DNA of 64,000 nucleotides from Pipra filicauda (Eukaryota; Chordata; Aves; Passeriformes; Pipridae). Positions 16,801 to 30,300 of this stretch are shown in pieces. The notes below the pieces were generated by a model, which worked only from the letters and a program-made list of their open reading frames with translations, was not told where the DNA came from and ran no database searches. The position numbers and the translations under genes are program-made. The stretch spans positions 744,001 through 808,000 of the forward strand of contig NW_024104346.1 in assembly GCF_003945595.2 (NCBI RefSeq). Direction: 5' to 3'. Position 1 is the stretch's first letter; each line of letters starts with the position of its first letter.

Positions 16801-19800
16801 ATTATCCCAACAGAGCTGGCAGAGAGGCTCTGAACCTGGCCATCACCTGGCACCTGGCCATGCTGAGCCAGAGGGTACCATTTTGGTCTTCCTGCCTCAC
16901 CTTTATATGGTGAAGAATTCCCACTGCAGCCACCTGAGCATCGCCCCATTTCCAACAGGACACCACAAACAGCAATAATCATTCCAGACACTGAATATCC
17001 ACCCAAGCTTTGTCCCTGTGATCGTGGTGCTGAACCACCCCAGAACCTTTCCAAGGCAGGAAAAATTATGGCAGTGCTATTCTGGGTGGATGTATGGCTT
17101 TATCCTGACACCTTCAGATGCTTCTCAGCTGATTATTTTCCAGCAGAGAAAAGGCTAAAACGACACCCTGAAATCCAGAAGGATTTCCCATCAGGAAGAA
17201 TATTATTTCATTTCCAATGATAAAAAGTTCTCTCCTTTAAGAATCCCTGTTCCACTTCACTGCCCGCTGGTTCCACATGGAAGCAAAGGGAGAAAGACAT
17301 TCCAGCAGGGAGCAGGACACATGGGATGCAGGTGCTACTGAGGAGGAGGAGGAGGCTGCTGGAAAGGCCAGTTTGCTCGGTTTGGACCATGAAAACAGCC
17401 TTTCTTACACCCTCTTGGCAATGTGCTGCTGTTTTGCCTCTTAAATGGACCCTGGCACCACAAGGAATTGCTTCAGCCCAGGCCTCCCACTCCTGACCCA
17501 TTTTCATTTCATTTCCTCTCCCCAGCCCTGTCATATGGCAGCAGCACATTATATATTATATATTATGGCTTTTGGAGTTTCCTGCTAATTTGGTCATCAC
17601 AGGGAGCCTCCAGGAGCACTCAGTAATCACCACACGGGATCAGACCAGTCTTGTAGCACAGATAACTCTGACTTGGCCCTGTTCAGGCTCTCTCTGTGAG
17701 GAAGGCAGGGTTTGGCACAGCTCTCCAGGGCCAAAATGGGAACAGGCACATCCACAGCCCCACAAAGGACAGGCAGCCCCTCACCCCTCCTCAGGGCACA
17801 GCCATGTGTGCACTGGGCAAAGAGGGGGGTCCCAGACAAAGTGTGAGGGTCCAGCTCTCCCCAGGAAAGTGAGCAAGGCAAAAGAGGTGGGGAAACCCTA
17901 CAGAGCATCTTTCAGAACATCTGGCACACAGAGCACTTAGAGAATCTACACTCCAGGTCTTACCTGGTAAAGTAGAAAACTCAGACGAAATGGTAAAAAA
18001 ATTCAGGAGCGTTCCTGTTTTAAAGTATTCTTAAAAAAAAAAAAAAGTTGTCAGTGCCTTTGAACCTGCTCTGCCAAGGAGTAATTCAGCAAATCCTGCG
18101 AGGAAAAATAGCTCTGTTCAGCTCAGCTCAGGGCAAAATGTTTTCTATTAATTCCTGTCTTAGCAGGGTTTTTCACAGCTTTCGAACATAAAGAACCTTT
18201 TGCTTCAGTTCTCTGCACATTTTGGAGCCAACATGGAAACCAAAACCAAAACTGTGTGGCTTCACAGCTCCTAAACACATCAGCAGGGGTTAACCTCAAA
18301 TCCAGGAGATGGGAGCTCACACAACCAACCTTCCCCTGGCTCATCCCAGCACCATCAACACACACCTTGGAGTATCAGACATGTCCAGCAAAGCCCCAGT
18401 GTGATGCTCTGGGCAGGTTTCTCCTGTGCTTTGAGAGAACACTGTAAGAAATCAAATTAAAACCCTGTTTTGATTGGTTTTGTCTTGAAGGTGCTCGCTC
18501 AGAGCTACGTGAGTTTAAAACTGAAAAAAAAAAAGAGAGAGAGAAAGAAACAGGTTTGAACCTTATCACTTTAAAGCAGAGAAAATAAGGAATAAGTAAA
18601 CCCTGGAAATCCTTTATCCCAAACTCAGCCATGCCCAATAACAGACGTTTTAAAGACCCAAGAAACTGCTGTTCAAAAAAAGAAAGAAAAACCACAAAAC
18701 GAGCTGACATATTTTCCCAATTCCCGTGTCAGAGTCTGGTTATGTACTTGAAACTTTCTGATTCCCATATAATCCAACTGGGGACATTTTAATTACACAG
18801 CATTTTCTGCTCAGCCCAGGCCCATAATGACACCCTTCAGCCCCAGCCTCACACACTGAAGACTTGTTGGGAAGGAGCAAACGAGTGTGTTATAATATCC
18901 CACATTCCAAACCAGCCATTGCAGACTTTTCCCGATTTTTTCCTCGAGCAAATTTTGCTGAGGAATCACAGGCAGTTCTCTGAAAGCAGCATCACGTGGT
19001 GCTGGAGTTTTTCCTCCCCAGCACAGCTGCTGATAAAACCCTGTGAGCATCCTCCCTGGGAGGACACAGCAGCAAATGTCCAGGGCAGCCTTACAAGGCA
19101 GAATTGTATTATCCTAAAAAAAGGGAAGATTTACTTCACCTCCCTGCGTGTCAGTGCGTGATGAACTGGATGGATTCCAGCTGCTCTTTTTGGTTGTTTT
19201 GGTGAGTCCCAGGCTATCTTCCCTCGTGAAAACATGGATGATTAACCTGTTCCATGGCACAACTGTCCAACACTTGTGAAAAATCGAATGTGTGTCTTCT
19301 GAGGGAAGAAACAAACCTGGAACGTCCCACCTGCCCCTGCTGGAGCAGGCACTGATCCTCTCTCCATCACAGCGAGCTCTGTCACCACCAGATGAGCTCC
19401 AAGGAAGAGGCCAAACCAGTCTGGGAGGAGGTGGCAGAGCGCAAGATCAGTGCCCTCTGCTGAATCCACAAGCTGGGGAGACACACAGGACCTCCCCAAT
19501 AAACAAAAGCTCCAAGAGCAGGGAATGGCAACTGCTGCATTCCCAGAGCAACATTTAGCAAGAGGAGACGGAGCATCACTGAAGCCCACAGGGGTTTGGT
19601 GGTCCTGCAGCAGGATACTGGCAATAATCCCAAAAATACTGACAGAAAAAACGATGGAGCTTCCTCTGTCTACTGTAAAGTAACTCAGGGAGATCCACTA
19701 TTTTCACGTTTGGGCACAAACACTACAAATATTTGACAACATCAAGGAAACATCTACTAAGCCAAAGGTAATTTACCCAAATCAAAACACACTCAGGCAA

Positions 19801-22800
19801 GAAATCACTTCAGAGAATTCAGTGATTAGGTTGGCCCCACCTTGTAGTGCTGCCTTAGAGTTGATTTATAGATCAAAAATGATACTACACTTGCTGGCAT
19901 CCAGATCTAACCACATTTTAGTTTTTTTCCTTACAGACTTGAACAGCAGAATTTAATTTTTCACAAATTTTGCTAAGTTTTACTATTTAACACGTGGAAA
20001 AAGACCATCCTGCCAGTTCTGAAACAGATCCTCTTAGACACCCTCTCCCTGTTCCCCAACAGCAAAGGGTTTTCTCTCTGCCTTCCACAGCTGTCTCGAG
20101 TTAGACTTACATGAATCAGCTTATTGGATAACGACCTAATTGCACATTAGCACAGAAACAAAACACTTAAACTGTCACTTTGCATTTTCAAGACAACTAA
20201 CTTATTTTTTAACGTTGTCCTCAGCCAGCCAGGAGAACACAGAGATCCAAATCAATACAGTCAGGGGCATGGAAAACAGACAAGTTGTGTGTTTTAATTC
20301 CACCATTTCCATTTTGCTGCCTTTTTTTTTTTTTTTAATCTGTTAAAACAACTGATGTCTGTTTAGTTTGATCAGTGAAAATTTCCTGCACTAAATTACA
20401 GTTGATGGCTGATAACAACACATGGAAACTGTGTAAGGTTAAACCTTTAAAGAATTAAAAGTGGCTGGAAGGACAAACTTTACACAGGTAGGATAAATTA
20501 ATTTTTCCTTAAATACAGAGGGAGTGCTTCTCAGGTAGCAAAGTCAGGTTTTCCTTCCTCAAATGGCAACTTGTTTCATACAAAAGGAATATTCTGTCCC
20601 TGCTTCAGATGGGAAAATGGACTCAACCAAATCCTATGAGCATAATTCCTAATGTCAGCCCTGGCATGGGCTGATGCCTCTTGCAGGAACTTACTGTCAA
20701 AACCAGAGACAAGAGTAAAGGAAAGCACATCCTTGGGAGAGTTCAACCTGATCTCTCCTCTCTGCTCCCACATCTTGACTCCAAAAAGTGACAGTTCCAC
20801 TTGGTGGCAAAGCTTCTGCCAGCGACTGATCCCCAGGAACAGTCACACTCAAAGGCTGCTAAGAACACTCTGTAGGATTGTTCCAAACACGTTTTATTTC
20901 TGTTTTGCTGGGTAGTCTCTACAATGGCTCACTAGTTTCTGCTGAGAGCACTCAGGTTTGCACAGTCCCTGCCCAAGGCCACTCACCTGCCCGGGGCTGG
21001 AGCATCTCTGGGGCTGTTTAACAGAACAGGGGCTTGGATTTTTTGGAGGAATCTTAGGGAGATGTAGGTAAATCTGCCTGGGGGCTCCCCCCCAACCAGT
21101 AACTCCCCATAAACATGAACACAGCAAGAAGGGAGACAGCTCTGCCTTCCAGCCATTTCAATTTTTAACTGCTGTCAGTGCTCGGTGTCACTCTCCATCC
21201 CACAGGGGGAAAAGCTGCGTCACCCAAAAGGACTTTGAGTCACCAAATCACTCCTGGGCTGCAGAACTGTCCTGGCAGAGTCACAAACCCCTGTGAGGAC
21301 AATTCTGCCTGGCAGATGGGCACTGACAGCTCCTCTGGGTCCAAGTTTCTGCTCACAGGAAGGTCTACCCCAAAACACGGATTTTCTTCGGGGAAAGGTG
21401 TAATTAACAGCAAGAAAAAGCCCCGTGAGTGCTGCACCTACACTCACATTCTTCCTTCAGCAAAGCACTCCCAACCTACCATGGCCTAAGGCACAAAGGC
21501 TCTGTAAACTGATCCTGGAGCAAACTCCAAGCTCTGGAGAGATGAGCTGGTGATGATCTGCTCCTCAGGAAAAGGCCATCCTTAAACAGGAAACCTAACA
21601 CGAGAAAAAGGGCCTTGTTAACTCTTTGGGCCCTGAGGCCTTGGGAGCAAAACATATGGTCAGAATTACCAGCCCAGGCGAGGCAGAGCAGCTCACTGTG
21701 ACCACAGTGCTCCAGGACCACGGGACACTGGTTTGTAGCATTCATTTTTTTACAATATGAACCACAAAAATTAGTACAAAGCAGTATTTTCTTGCAGTGC
21801 TCAATTCTTTCAGAGATCTCTTATGAAAGAGAGGTCTGTCACGATAAATTCAGATGCATTTCAAAAGGAAAGGTGAATTCTTTCCCAGGGACTCCTAGAT
21901 TCTAGGCAAAATAAGACTTTGAAAAGCTTTAGGGTTAAGCTTGAAGCAGGTAAGAAGTTTTCTTCTCTTTTAGTAACATAAAATACTGATTTTTCAAACA
22001 GATTCTATATATCACTGTCAAAAAATTCGTTTCTGAATTTAAACATCAGCACTGTAGACCTTTAAAAAATAAGTCACACAGCAAAAGTATCACACCTTTG
22101 CTTAAAAAGTGTAATTTCTTGGAAAGTCCTCAAAAAATCTGCTTTGTTAGAGTCCAATCTTATCATGGGCCAGTTCTTTTGTTCCTGGTTTGGAAGCAAG
22201 GGCTGTATTTATTCATTCCTCGAGGTTGCTGCTCCATTGGCTTTGGATGCAACCCCTTGGATCTTCCCCTCCGTGGGGGATTCAGATCCTGGGCCGTGCC
22301 CTCGGGCGAAACATATGTTCCATTCCAACCTGAATCCAACCAGGGAATAATTCTTTTATGTTTATTAATCACCTGCATGCAAATAGGTGCCAGTAAAAAC
22401 TGCAGGCAGACTCTCTGTGCCGGGCTCACACCATCCAAGAGCTCCACACCCCGGGCTGGGGTCGGGAACAATGAATTCCTCCAATAAGGAGGCATCGCTG
22501 CTTTGATATGCAGTGACAAAAATATCACATCAGCTCAGCCCCTCTGCAGTGATGAGCCTGAAAGGAGACAAGAAACCTGCAAAAACATTCAACATCAGTG
22601 GTAAAATAAATTAGAGATGCTGCATTAGGCCAAACAAGCACATTAATGCAACACCAAGGGGTGAGATCTCAGCCGCTGAACGACAACGCTCAGGCTCTGC
22701 TCGTGCTAAATGTGACCTGCCAAGAGGAAATCATCAGCCTGGGAACTGCTGCGTGTAAAGTTTAAAAGGTTTTCAAGAGAAAAAGTGAATTTTAGCAAAA

Positions 22801-24089
22801 TTTACTTTGTCTCAGATAAAAATTTCGGAGTTCTGTACCATTGCAGCCACTACAGCAAAACCAGAGGAGAATTAAACTCTTTCTGGGAAGGGTGAAACCA
22901 CAAAGCCTGGTAGGACTTTAGGGGAGAATGAGATTTATGTAAGAGGCAGGGTGAGTTAAGGCACTGGAGCTGCAAATCTCTTCTGTGACATTAAGCAAGT
23001 CTCAGTCTCATGCAGTTTTCACCTATTCCACAGGGTAGGAATGTTTGGTATTTAAGGCTGACAACTTTTTGGGGAAGAAACGAACGTTTTCAAACGCGCT
23101 GTTGAGGCAAACCCAAAAATCTTTGACAAATAAAGAGTTGGGTCTGTCACTTATCATATCCAACTGAGAACTGTTATGCCATGACACAATCCTGCACACA
23201 TCCATCCTTCTATTCCCAAGATTCTTCTTTCCAAGCTTACTCAAACATAAAATAAGCACCCAGAGCACTTTCAATGCCAATTCAAGTAGGGAAGGAGTCA
23301 CACCAAAAACTCACCTCAGAAGAATCACTTCTGGGCAGACCACAGGTATCAGCCACATGATAATTATCCGAGGCTGTTCCATGAATGGGGGTTTCATAGG
23401 GAAGCAGCATCCAGAGCCTGCATGACCAGGGATTAGCCTCATGGAAACAAAGCTCTAACTGGTTCAGAGTAATTCAAATATTTATGAAAAGTGCTGCAGT
23501 TCAATTTCTCATCAAACTGCTTTCATGTACTTCTAAATGCATAGATAAAACAATTTAGAAAAATCACACAATTGATACATCAGTTTCTATTTAAAATACT
23601 ATTTAAATTCTATTTAAAGTAGTTATGAACTCACTGTGCCAGCAGAAACCTCTTTCCCAGTAAGCATGGCCAGGTGAGTTAAAAGTGCATTTTAAACTCC
23701 ACTCTGTGGGAAAAATCTTTGTTTCAATCTAATTCAAGTCAAAGAAAATTATATCCAAAGCAAATCAAGCCTTTGAAAACCTAATTATTATTTTGTAAAG
23801 TAAACAGTGGTAATACCTTTGGAAAAATAAAGTAGATGTGGTGTATGATTGGCATGGAACACTTGTGTGGGGTTTGCTGAGCTTTAAGGATGAGGAGAGA
23901 TGACAGCACAGTGCCATGTAGAAAATACAGTTTTCCCACAAAGAAGATTTGGGGAGCAGTAAAATCAGAAGAGGAAAGATAAATAACCTGAGTGTGCCCC
24001 CATGAACAGTAAATCAAGTTTCACCTTCACTGTGGAACAATTTACTTAAATCCTCTCAGGAAGGATGAGTGGAATAAAAAGATACAACT
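13870..24089. other. Gene-free gap between convergent TFAP2E and PSMB2
   Basis: About 10 kb, AT-richer than the flanks. It holds short homopolymer runs (for example around 18030-18045 and 20324-20336) and a small ATATT repeat near 17555. I see no CR1 copy, RNA gene or convincing exon. Open frames are all under about 130 codons and resemble no family I know. Both flanking genes end here, so no promoter is expected. Confidence 0.75.
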
Positions 24090-24218
24090 GGCTATATAAA
24101 TGTCAAACTTTATTTGATCTCCCACTGCTGCACATGACTTGTGTGCTCCAAATGAATAGAAGAAAACAAACCCAAAAGTGAACAAAACAAGAAGGCTGCT
24201 GAAGCAAGATCTGGGGGG
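24090..24218 (-). other. PSMB2: PSMB2 3'UTR
   Basis: A very short 3'UTR of about 110-130 nt between the stop codon and the probable cleavage site. The end is inferred from the signal at 24109-24114. Confidence 0.7.
24109..24114 (-). terminator. PSMB2: PSMB2 polyadenylation signal
   Basis: Reads tttatt on the plus strand, AATAAA in the sense of the gene (gatcaaataaagtttgac). It lies 105 nt past the stop codon and is the first such hexamer. Confidence 0.8.
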
Positions 24219-24326
24219 TTAGGACTCCAGTTTTGTGAGGGGTACATTGTCCACGTCGTGGATGCCCTCCTTGTCGATGAACCGGGCGTTGAAGGAGGTC
24301 AGGTTCAGGATGAAACGTTTCTTGAG
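24219..24326 (-). CDS. PSMB2: PSMB2 exon 6 (terminal coding exon)
   Basis: Follows the acceptor tttgctgaacag on the minus strand. It encodes [20 protein letters not shown] then [15 protein letters not shown] and stop TAA (24219-24221). RFILNL and the ID-K-GIH-D motif are family hallmarks. The extreme C-terminus differs from the human SFPKQGS end, as is usual for this variable tail. Confidence 0.95.
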   Translation of the reverse strand, partial: LKKRFILNLTSFNARFIDKEGIHDVDNVPLTKLES

Positions 24327-27300
24327 CTGTTCAGCAAAGACAAAGAGACAGAAGAGATGAGATTCACCCAAAGCTTTAATAAAAGAGGAGAAAATAATTT
24401 AAGAGACGTGCTGTTGCACTACAGAATTTCCATCCTGGTTCTAGTGACCTGAAATGTTTGGAACTAGGGTGGGTTTTTTCACTGCTCAGGAATGAATTAG
24501 GGTGAGTTTGTCCTCTGTTGTAAGACAATCCACGTTAGACAAGCCCAGGCTAGAGATGCAAAACTCACAGGCCTTAAATGTTAACATTAAGCAGGAAGAC
24601 TAGAGGGGGCTACAATTTTGGGCACAAAGTGCATTTATCACAAAGATACTTCAAGCAGGACCTCTTTAGAGAATTTCTTCCTGATGTTTCCCCAGAGTTA
24701 CATTTGGTTCAATCTCTTAAAGACAAGGATAAAGACTACCTTCCTACAATAAAAGCCTTAGTGTCTGAAATATCTGGAGTCTTACTTTCCACTAATATTA
24801 GTCATGAACTTTAAGGTCAAGGTTTTATTTCAGGTATCACTTCAGAGGCTGGAAAAGAACTAGTATATAATTCTAAGAGTGCTTAAGTGTAACACAAGTG
24901 ACAGAAGGATGCTGCAGGATGTTCACAAGAACCATCAGAGGAAAAGGTCTGTATCAATATTATGCTAAGCACGGAAGAAGCAGAAGTAAAGAGAAGCAAT
25001 TAAGCTCCAAGTTTAGGTTGTGGAGGACGTGAACCGTGCAAAGGCAACACAAGTGCCCACAAATCCCTTCCCTCAGTAGCTCCTCCACATCTGGCCAATG
25101 TGCATTTATTACCCTTCTGGCAAAGGCAGAGAAAAACGTGACAAGGGGAACAGGAAAGTCTCAGCGAATGAATGCAAACAAACATCCCTTTCTCAGCATC
25201 ACCAGGGCCCGAGTTTGGCAACTCACCTCCACGAGGCATTTTTTCAAGAGCTCCATGGCTTCCTCACGTGTGATACCTGAAAGGGAAAACATCCACAGAT
25301 TGATTTCATTAGAGGCCATCTCCCTCTCTCCACCGAAACTTTATTAAATTTAAACAACTTTTCAGCTGAGCACCAAAACCTCTCTCCTTCCCAGCTCCCA
25401 GCAAACACTTTCCAGATGTCCCGAGGACGCCCCGCACCGCCGCGCTCCCGCCGCAACAAGCCATTGAGAATCGATTTGTTCCAGGGAATGGGAAGCATGA
25501 CGGAATTCTGCCTCCCATGGCCAGGGCCCGGGCTCTGCCTCCCTCTCCTCGAGTTTATTTCAGCCCCAAATCAGCTCCAGCTGCCCCCAGGCCGGCTGGA
25601 GTCGGGGGCAGGAGGTGGAGATGGGTTTAGCACAACAACGTTCCTGCTGGGGACGAGCTCAATAATGGGGAAGGCACGTGTGGGATGCTCCTGCTATTCA
25701 AACACTTTGGGATAAAATCCAACACTCTGTGGGATGACAAGCCATGGCAACCTACTGCAGGTCATTCTTTTTCTCCATTCCATGAGGAGTGGTGGAAATG
25801 GAGCAACAGAATTTTTAAGGGACACGACTGGAAAACAACCAAGGTCTGTGGATCTCTCAAAATTTGTTTCTACACTTTGTTCCAGATCTGCATCCACTGT
25901 TCAGCCAGAAATTCCATTTGAATAAAACTATCAGTTTACAGCTACATGTCTTGCAGGAGGTGGATGAAAGGATTTCTAATCTCAGAGCAGAGATATTAAC
26001 TTAAACAGCACACGGGAGTGAAGTTGTTTTGTAGGTAAAGCCAAAGATGTCAGATTAACAATATTCCAAGCTTTGCAAATTTCCTCATTTGTACAGCGGG
26101 GATGGGGCCATGTTCATTCCTTGGCAGTGGGTTATGATTCTAAAATTAAAACTTTAGACAGGTACAAACATGTACAAGAATTACAATGAGCAGCTGCCAC
26201 GTGCACAGAACTGCAAATCAATCCAAAACCTCTCTGTTGCCCAGAGAAGCTGCCCCATTCCTGGAAACGTCCAAGGCCAGGTTGGACAGGGCTTGGAGCA
26301 ACCTGGGATAGTGGAAGGTGTCCCTGCCCATGGCAGGGGGTGGAACAAGATGAGCTTTAAGGTCCCTTCCAACCCAAACCATTCCATATTCCATGATTAA
26401 TCACCACCACTTCAGAGTGCTGGAGACAATCTCACTAGGATTATCTTTTCACTTGAATGCTTTTAATATATCACACACAAAGCCAATCCAAGATATGGAG
26501 CAATAGGATCTGGGACTGCCCTCTGCAGATTGATAATCTGGGAAAGTGGACATGTCAGAGCCACCAGACAAGCAGGAAGACAATGTTATCAAACTGTTAT
26601 TTATTAAAAGCAGACTACCAGCAGCTAATGGTCCAGGAACTGAAACTTCCTTCACTTCAGTCTAAGTTGCAATCAGGAAAAAAAAATTCAGGAGTTGCCT
26701 AGTTTCACGTTACCATTCCAGCAAGGCATCACTTAAAGCTCCCTTTATCCAACAAAAAGTCAAGTTCCAATCTCTAGCACCACAGCAATCACACCTGATT
26801 TGGCAAATGTCAGTCTCACTGATCGATAAATTAAAAGACCTAAATTGAAACAGGAGAATTTTCCTGTCCCTGACCCCACTTACTTGGCTTGTAATAGCGG
26901 TCGAGGATGCTGAGGGTGAGGAATGCTCCGTACCCATGTGCTGCAAAGGGAGCCTCGGCCAGGGCTGCCAGGTAGTCCATGAAGTACAGGGCAGGGCCCT
27001 CGTGGTCGTCGTAGCCAGCCAGGAGGAGGTTCACGTGGTAGGGGGTCTGCAAACACAGGGGATGTTTTACACCAAAGCACTGACACCTCGGCCTTGGGAT
27101 CCCAACTCCCCGCGGCACCTGGAGAACAGCAGCACTGCTGCTGCCACAGTTCCTTACCACAACATGCTGCCTCAGCCCTGCCTGCAGCAGATCGTGGGTC
27201 TCAACCTACAAACCATCAGCTCTCCTGGCAACATGGGCTGCACGAGCAAATAAAACCACAGAACTCCGATTCTCCTGCAAACCGGCGTGTTTGGGGTTTT

Positions 27301-30300
27301 TTACAGCTTTCACAGCACACTCCAACTCCAATGCGGTTTTCACACCAGATTCTTTCATCTCAGCGTAAAACATACAGCATTTTACTGTCCACACGTGAGC
27401 ACAACGTGGACATTTTGCAGTTTCTAAGAACTCTTTGTTCCTTTAACCTGCTCTCTGCTCTTTTCCCAGTCCCCTCCCGGTGACCACGGCCCCTTCCAGT
27501 GCACATAAAAGCTCTCACACAGTGCACACAGTTACACACTGGGTCCTGTTCACTGGCAATTTGATTTTTTTTATTGCATGTACCAAGTTTAATCTTTGGC
27601 AGTTTCCTCCATGTTCTGGGTTTAGTGTTCCACCATCATGAACAAATCAAACATCCCCTCTTCTCCCACATCTCCTTCCAAGATCTGTACTTTGTAAGAC
27701 CATGAAACACACGTGCACTGTGTTATTTTTAAATGCAGGCTCAGAAAAAAATTTGGGAATTGTATGTATTTTTAAAAGCAGCTCTTATACAGTTCCAGTA
27801 TTTTCATATCTACATAATGTTTCTCATTAAATTAATTGTACTAACAGGATATCTCTAAACTGCTGGAAAGCCTGGATCAACAAAGCAACAAAATAAGAAA
27901 AAAATGATGATGCAACCAACAGATTAAAAAAGCAAACAGAATTTTACCCTAAAGCCAAAACATTAACTGTATCACAGGAAAAAGTTCATTTTGATGCTAA
28001 GTGCAGTGAATTTCCACGCAAGAAAAAAATAAATCACAGGACACTGTATTTTTACTTTCAGACAGTAAGCAAGAATAAAGCAGGCTTCAGTTACATATCA
28101 AACATCACTGTAAACGGTGTGATTTAATCTTCAAAGCATCCAAGAATATTTGGAAAGAAGTTACCATGCAGCTGTATTCGTTTAATTAGGCTGTATTTCA
28201 TCATTTATTTATTCTGAAACATCACACAAGTTGATATTTAAGAGCCATGACACAAGATCACTCAAATTATTGTGTGACTTGGAATTACCAACATTGGCAT
28301 ATGCGAGATACTCAACCATAAATAAATGGTGTTATACACACTTAAACCCATCTGTAAACTGATTTTCAGTTGTAAGTTCTCCTGCTAATGGTCTCTGAGA
28401 CTTCTTAAAACTCAAATGTAAATAATTATCCCCCATGCCTTATTACTGAAGAAAGGCAGGATTTAAACATTAGAAAATCTACATAATCTATTTACTACTC
28501 CCGTGATTATAAATGAAATTTGCAGCATAACACCTCGATGATGGGACTGGAATTTCTTGTACATCCCATTCCTTTAGTCTATCCTGAAGGCAAGCCTTCC
28601 TTGGCTTCTGTGACTCGATCCATGCCAACAGTTCTGAACTCTTTACAAGACTGGTGTGGTTAAAGGGCCACCAAACAAGTGATGACTGACACCCAGAGTT
28701 CCTTATCCCAAACTCCTCTTCCTACAGGGACACATTCCCCAGCCCCAGTAGCTTTGCACTTGACTGCTGTTTGATTTAAAATAACGACAGCAATTAGGAA
28801 ACGTGTGAAATTCTTCAGAATTTGCAGCTGAAGAGCAGAGTGACACAGCCCTGTGACATCTGGCGGAAGCCAAAGTCACAGCGAGGGGGGAAAGGTGGGA
28901 GCCAGGAAGTTTCCTGCCAAGTGTGGACACAGGGAGAGGGGCTGACAGGCTGCCTTTGGACTCCAGCCAGACCCTGTCACCTATAATTAAACAGCATCAC
29001 AACTAGAGACTGAACTTCACCACCTTTGGAGGGACAGGGGGTTGTTTTTCCTACTCCCCCCACACACAACCTCAGCAGTGAGTTAAATGCACTAAACCTG
29101 GCACCTGGTGAACCAAGAGAGGTGCTGGAGAAGGAAACAACAGAATCATGGAATGGTTTGGGTTGGAAGGGACCTCATCCAATCTTGCTCTCCTTCAGCT
29201 TCAGGCCATTCCCATTGTCCTGTCACCACACACTGCAGCACCACTCACCTCCAACAAGAGTCTAATGCCTGAGAAAGTCCTGTTGCAATTTAACCTTTTC
29301 CCTAACACACCTTCAGGCCTCTGTAACAGCTTCACATGGTGAGTGCCAATACAGCAAGAAACTACATTTTCCCCACCAAACTTTTTACTTCTCAACTATT
29401 TTCCTACTCCTAACAGGAGGCACTGGCATGTTTTACCTTCTGATTTTTTAATTTCTAATTTTTTCCATCCACATGATTACACCAGTAGCCTCCAGGAATC
29501 CCATATGCAATTCAAACAGACACTGAGCACTAGTGTTAATCCCTCTGGTATCCCACGTAGGATGACGGAAACGTAACAAAATTCACAGGGAAAAAAAAAA
29601 AACAAACACAAATTCTGACGGCAAGGCTTGTATTATCAAATTCTAAATCCCACAAACAAGTCATTAAGTGCTCTGGTTGGAGAGGAAGGGTTCTCCCTGC
29701 AGTGTGGGGAGCAGTGTAGTGTGACAGCAGTGTCAGGGAGCGCCGTGCCCCGGGGCGCTGCCATCTGCACCAGAGCAGCGTTTTGTCTCCGGTAAATAAA
29801 CACATCTGCCTCTGCCAGTGTCCTCCCCACTGTGCTGCCCATCTGGAGCAGGTGAGCTGGAAGACAGGCGTGGGTTCAGGAAGGAGGGGAGCCACGGGGA
29901 GGATCAGGCCTCAAGGGATGTGGCACAGAAGACGACAATGGTGCCACATCGATCCTGATGGGCAAGTCCACCAAAAAGCCTGTTAAAGGTACTTTAAATC
30001 ATAAGTAAGAAATAGCTGCCTCTGTCTAAGTGGGGCAGGACACTCAGTCTCATCTGTGCAGGTCAGATGTCCCTGAGATGAGCCACCAGCACCAGGCAGC
30101 CCCCAGGGCCAGGCCCCAAGCATTACTGCTTCCCATCAGCCTCAAAAACTGCACAGAGGTGCACAAAACACACACAGACCTTCCAAATCCCACCTGAACA
30201 GCAGCCAAAGCAAACAGCATCAATGCCAACCACCAGCTACCAGCCATGGAGTTGGCTGAAGCCATTTAAACCAGACGAGTCATGTGGAATCACATCTGAA

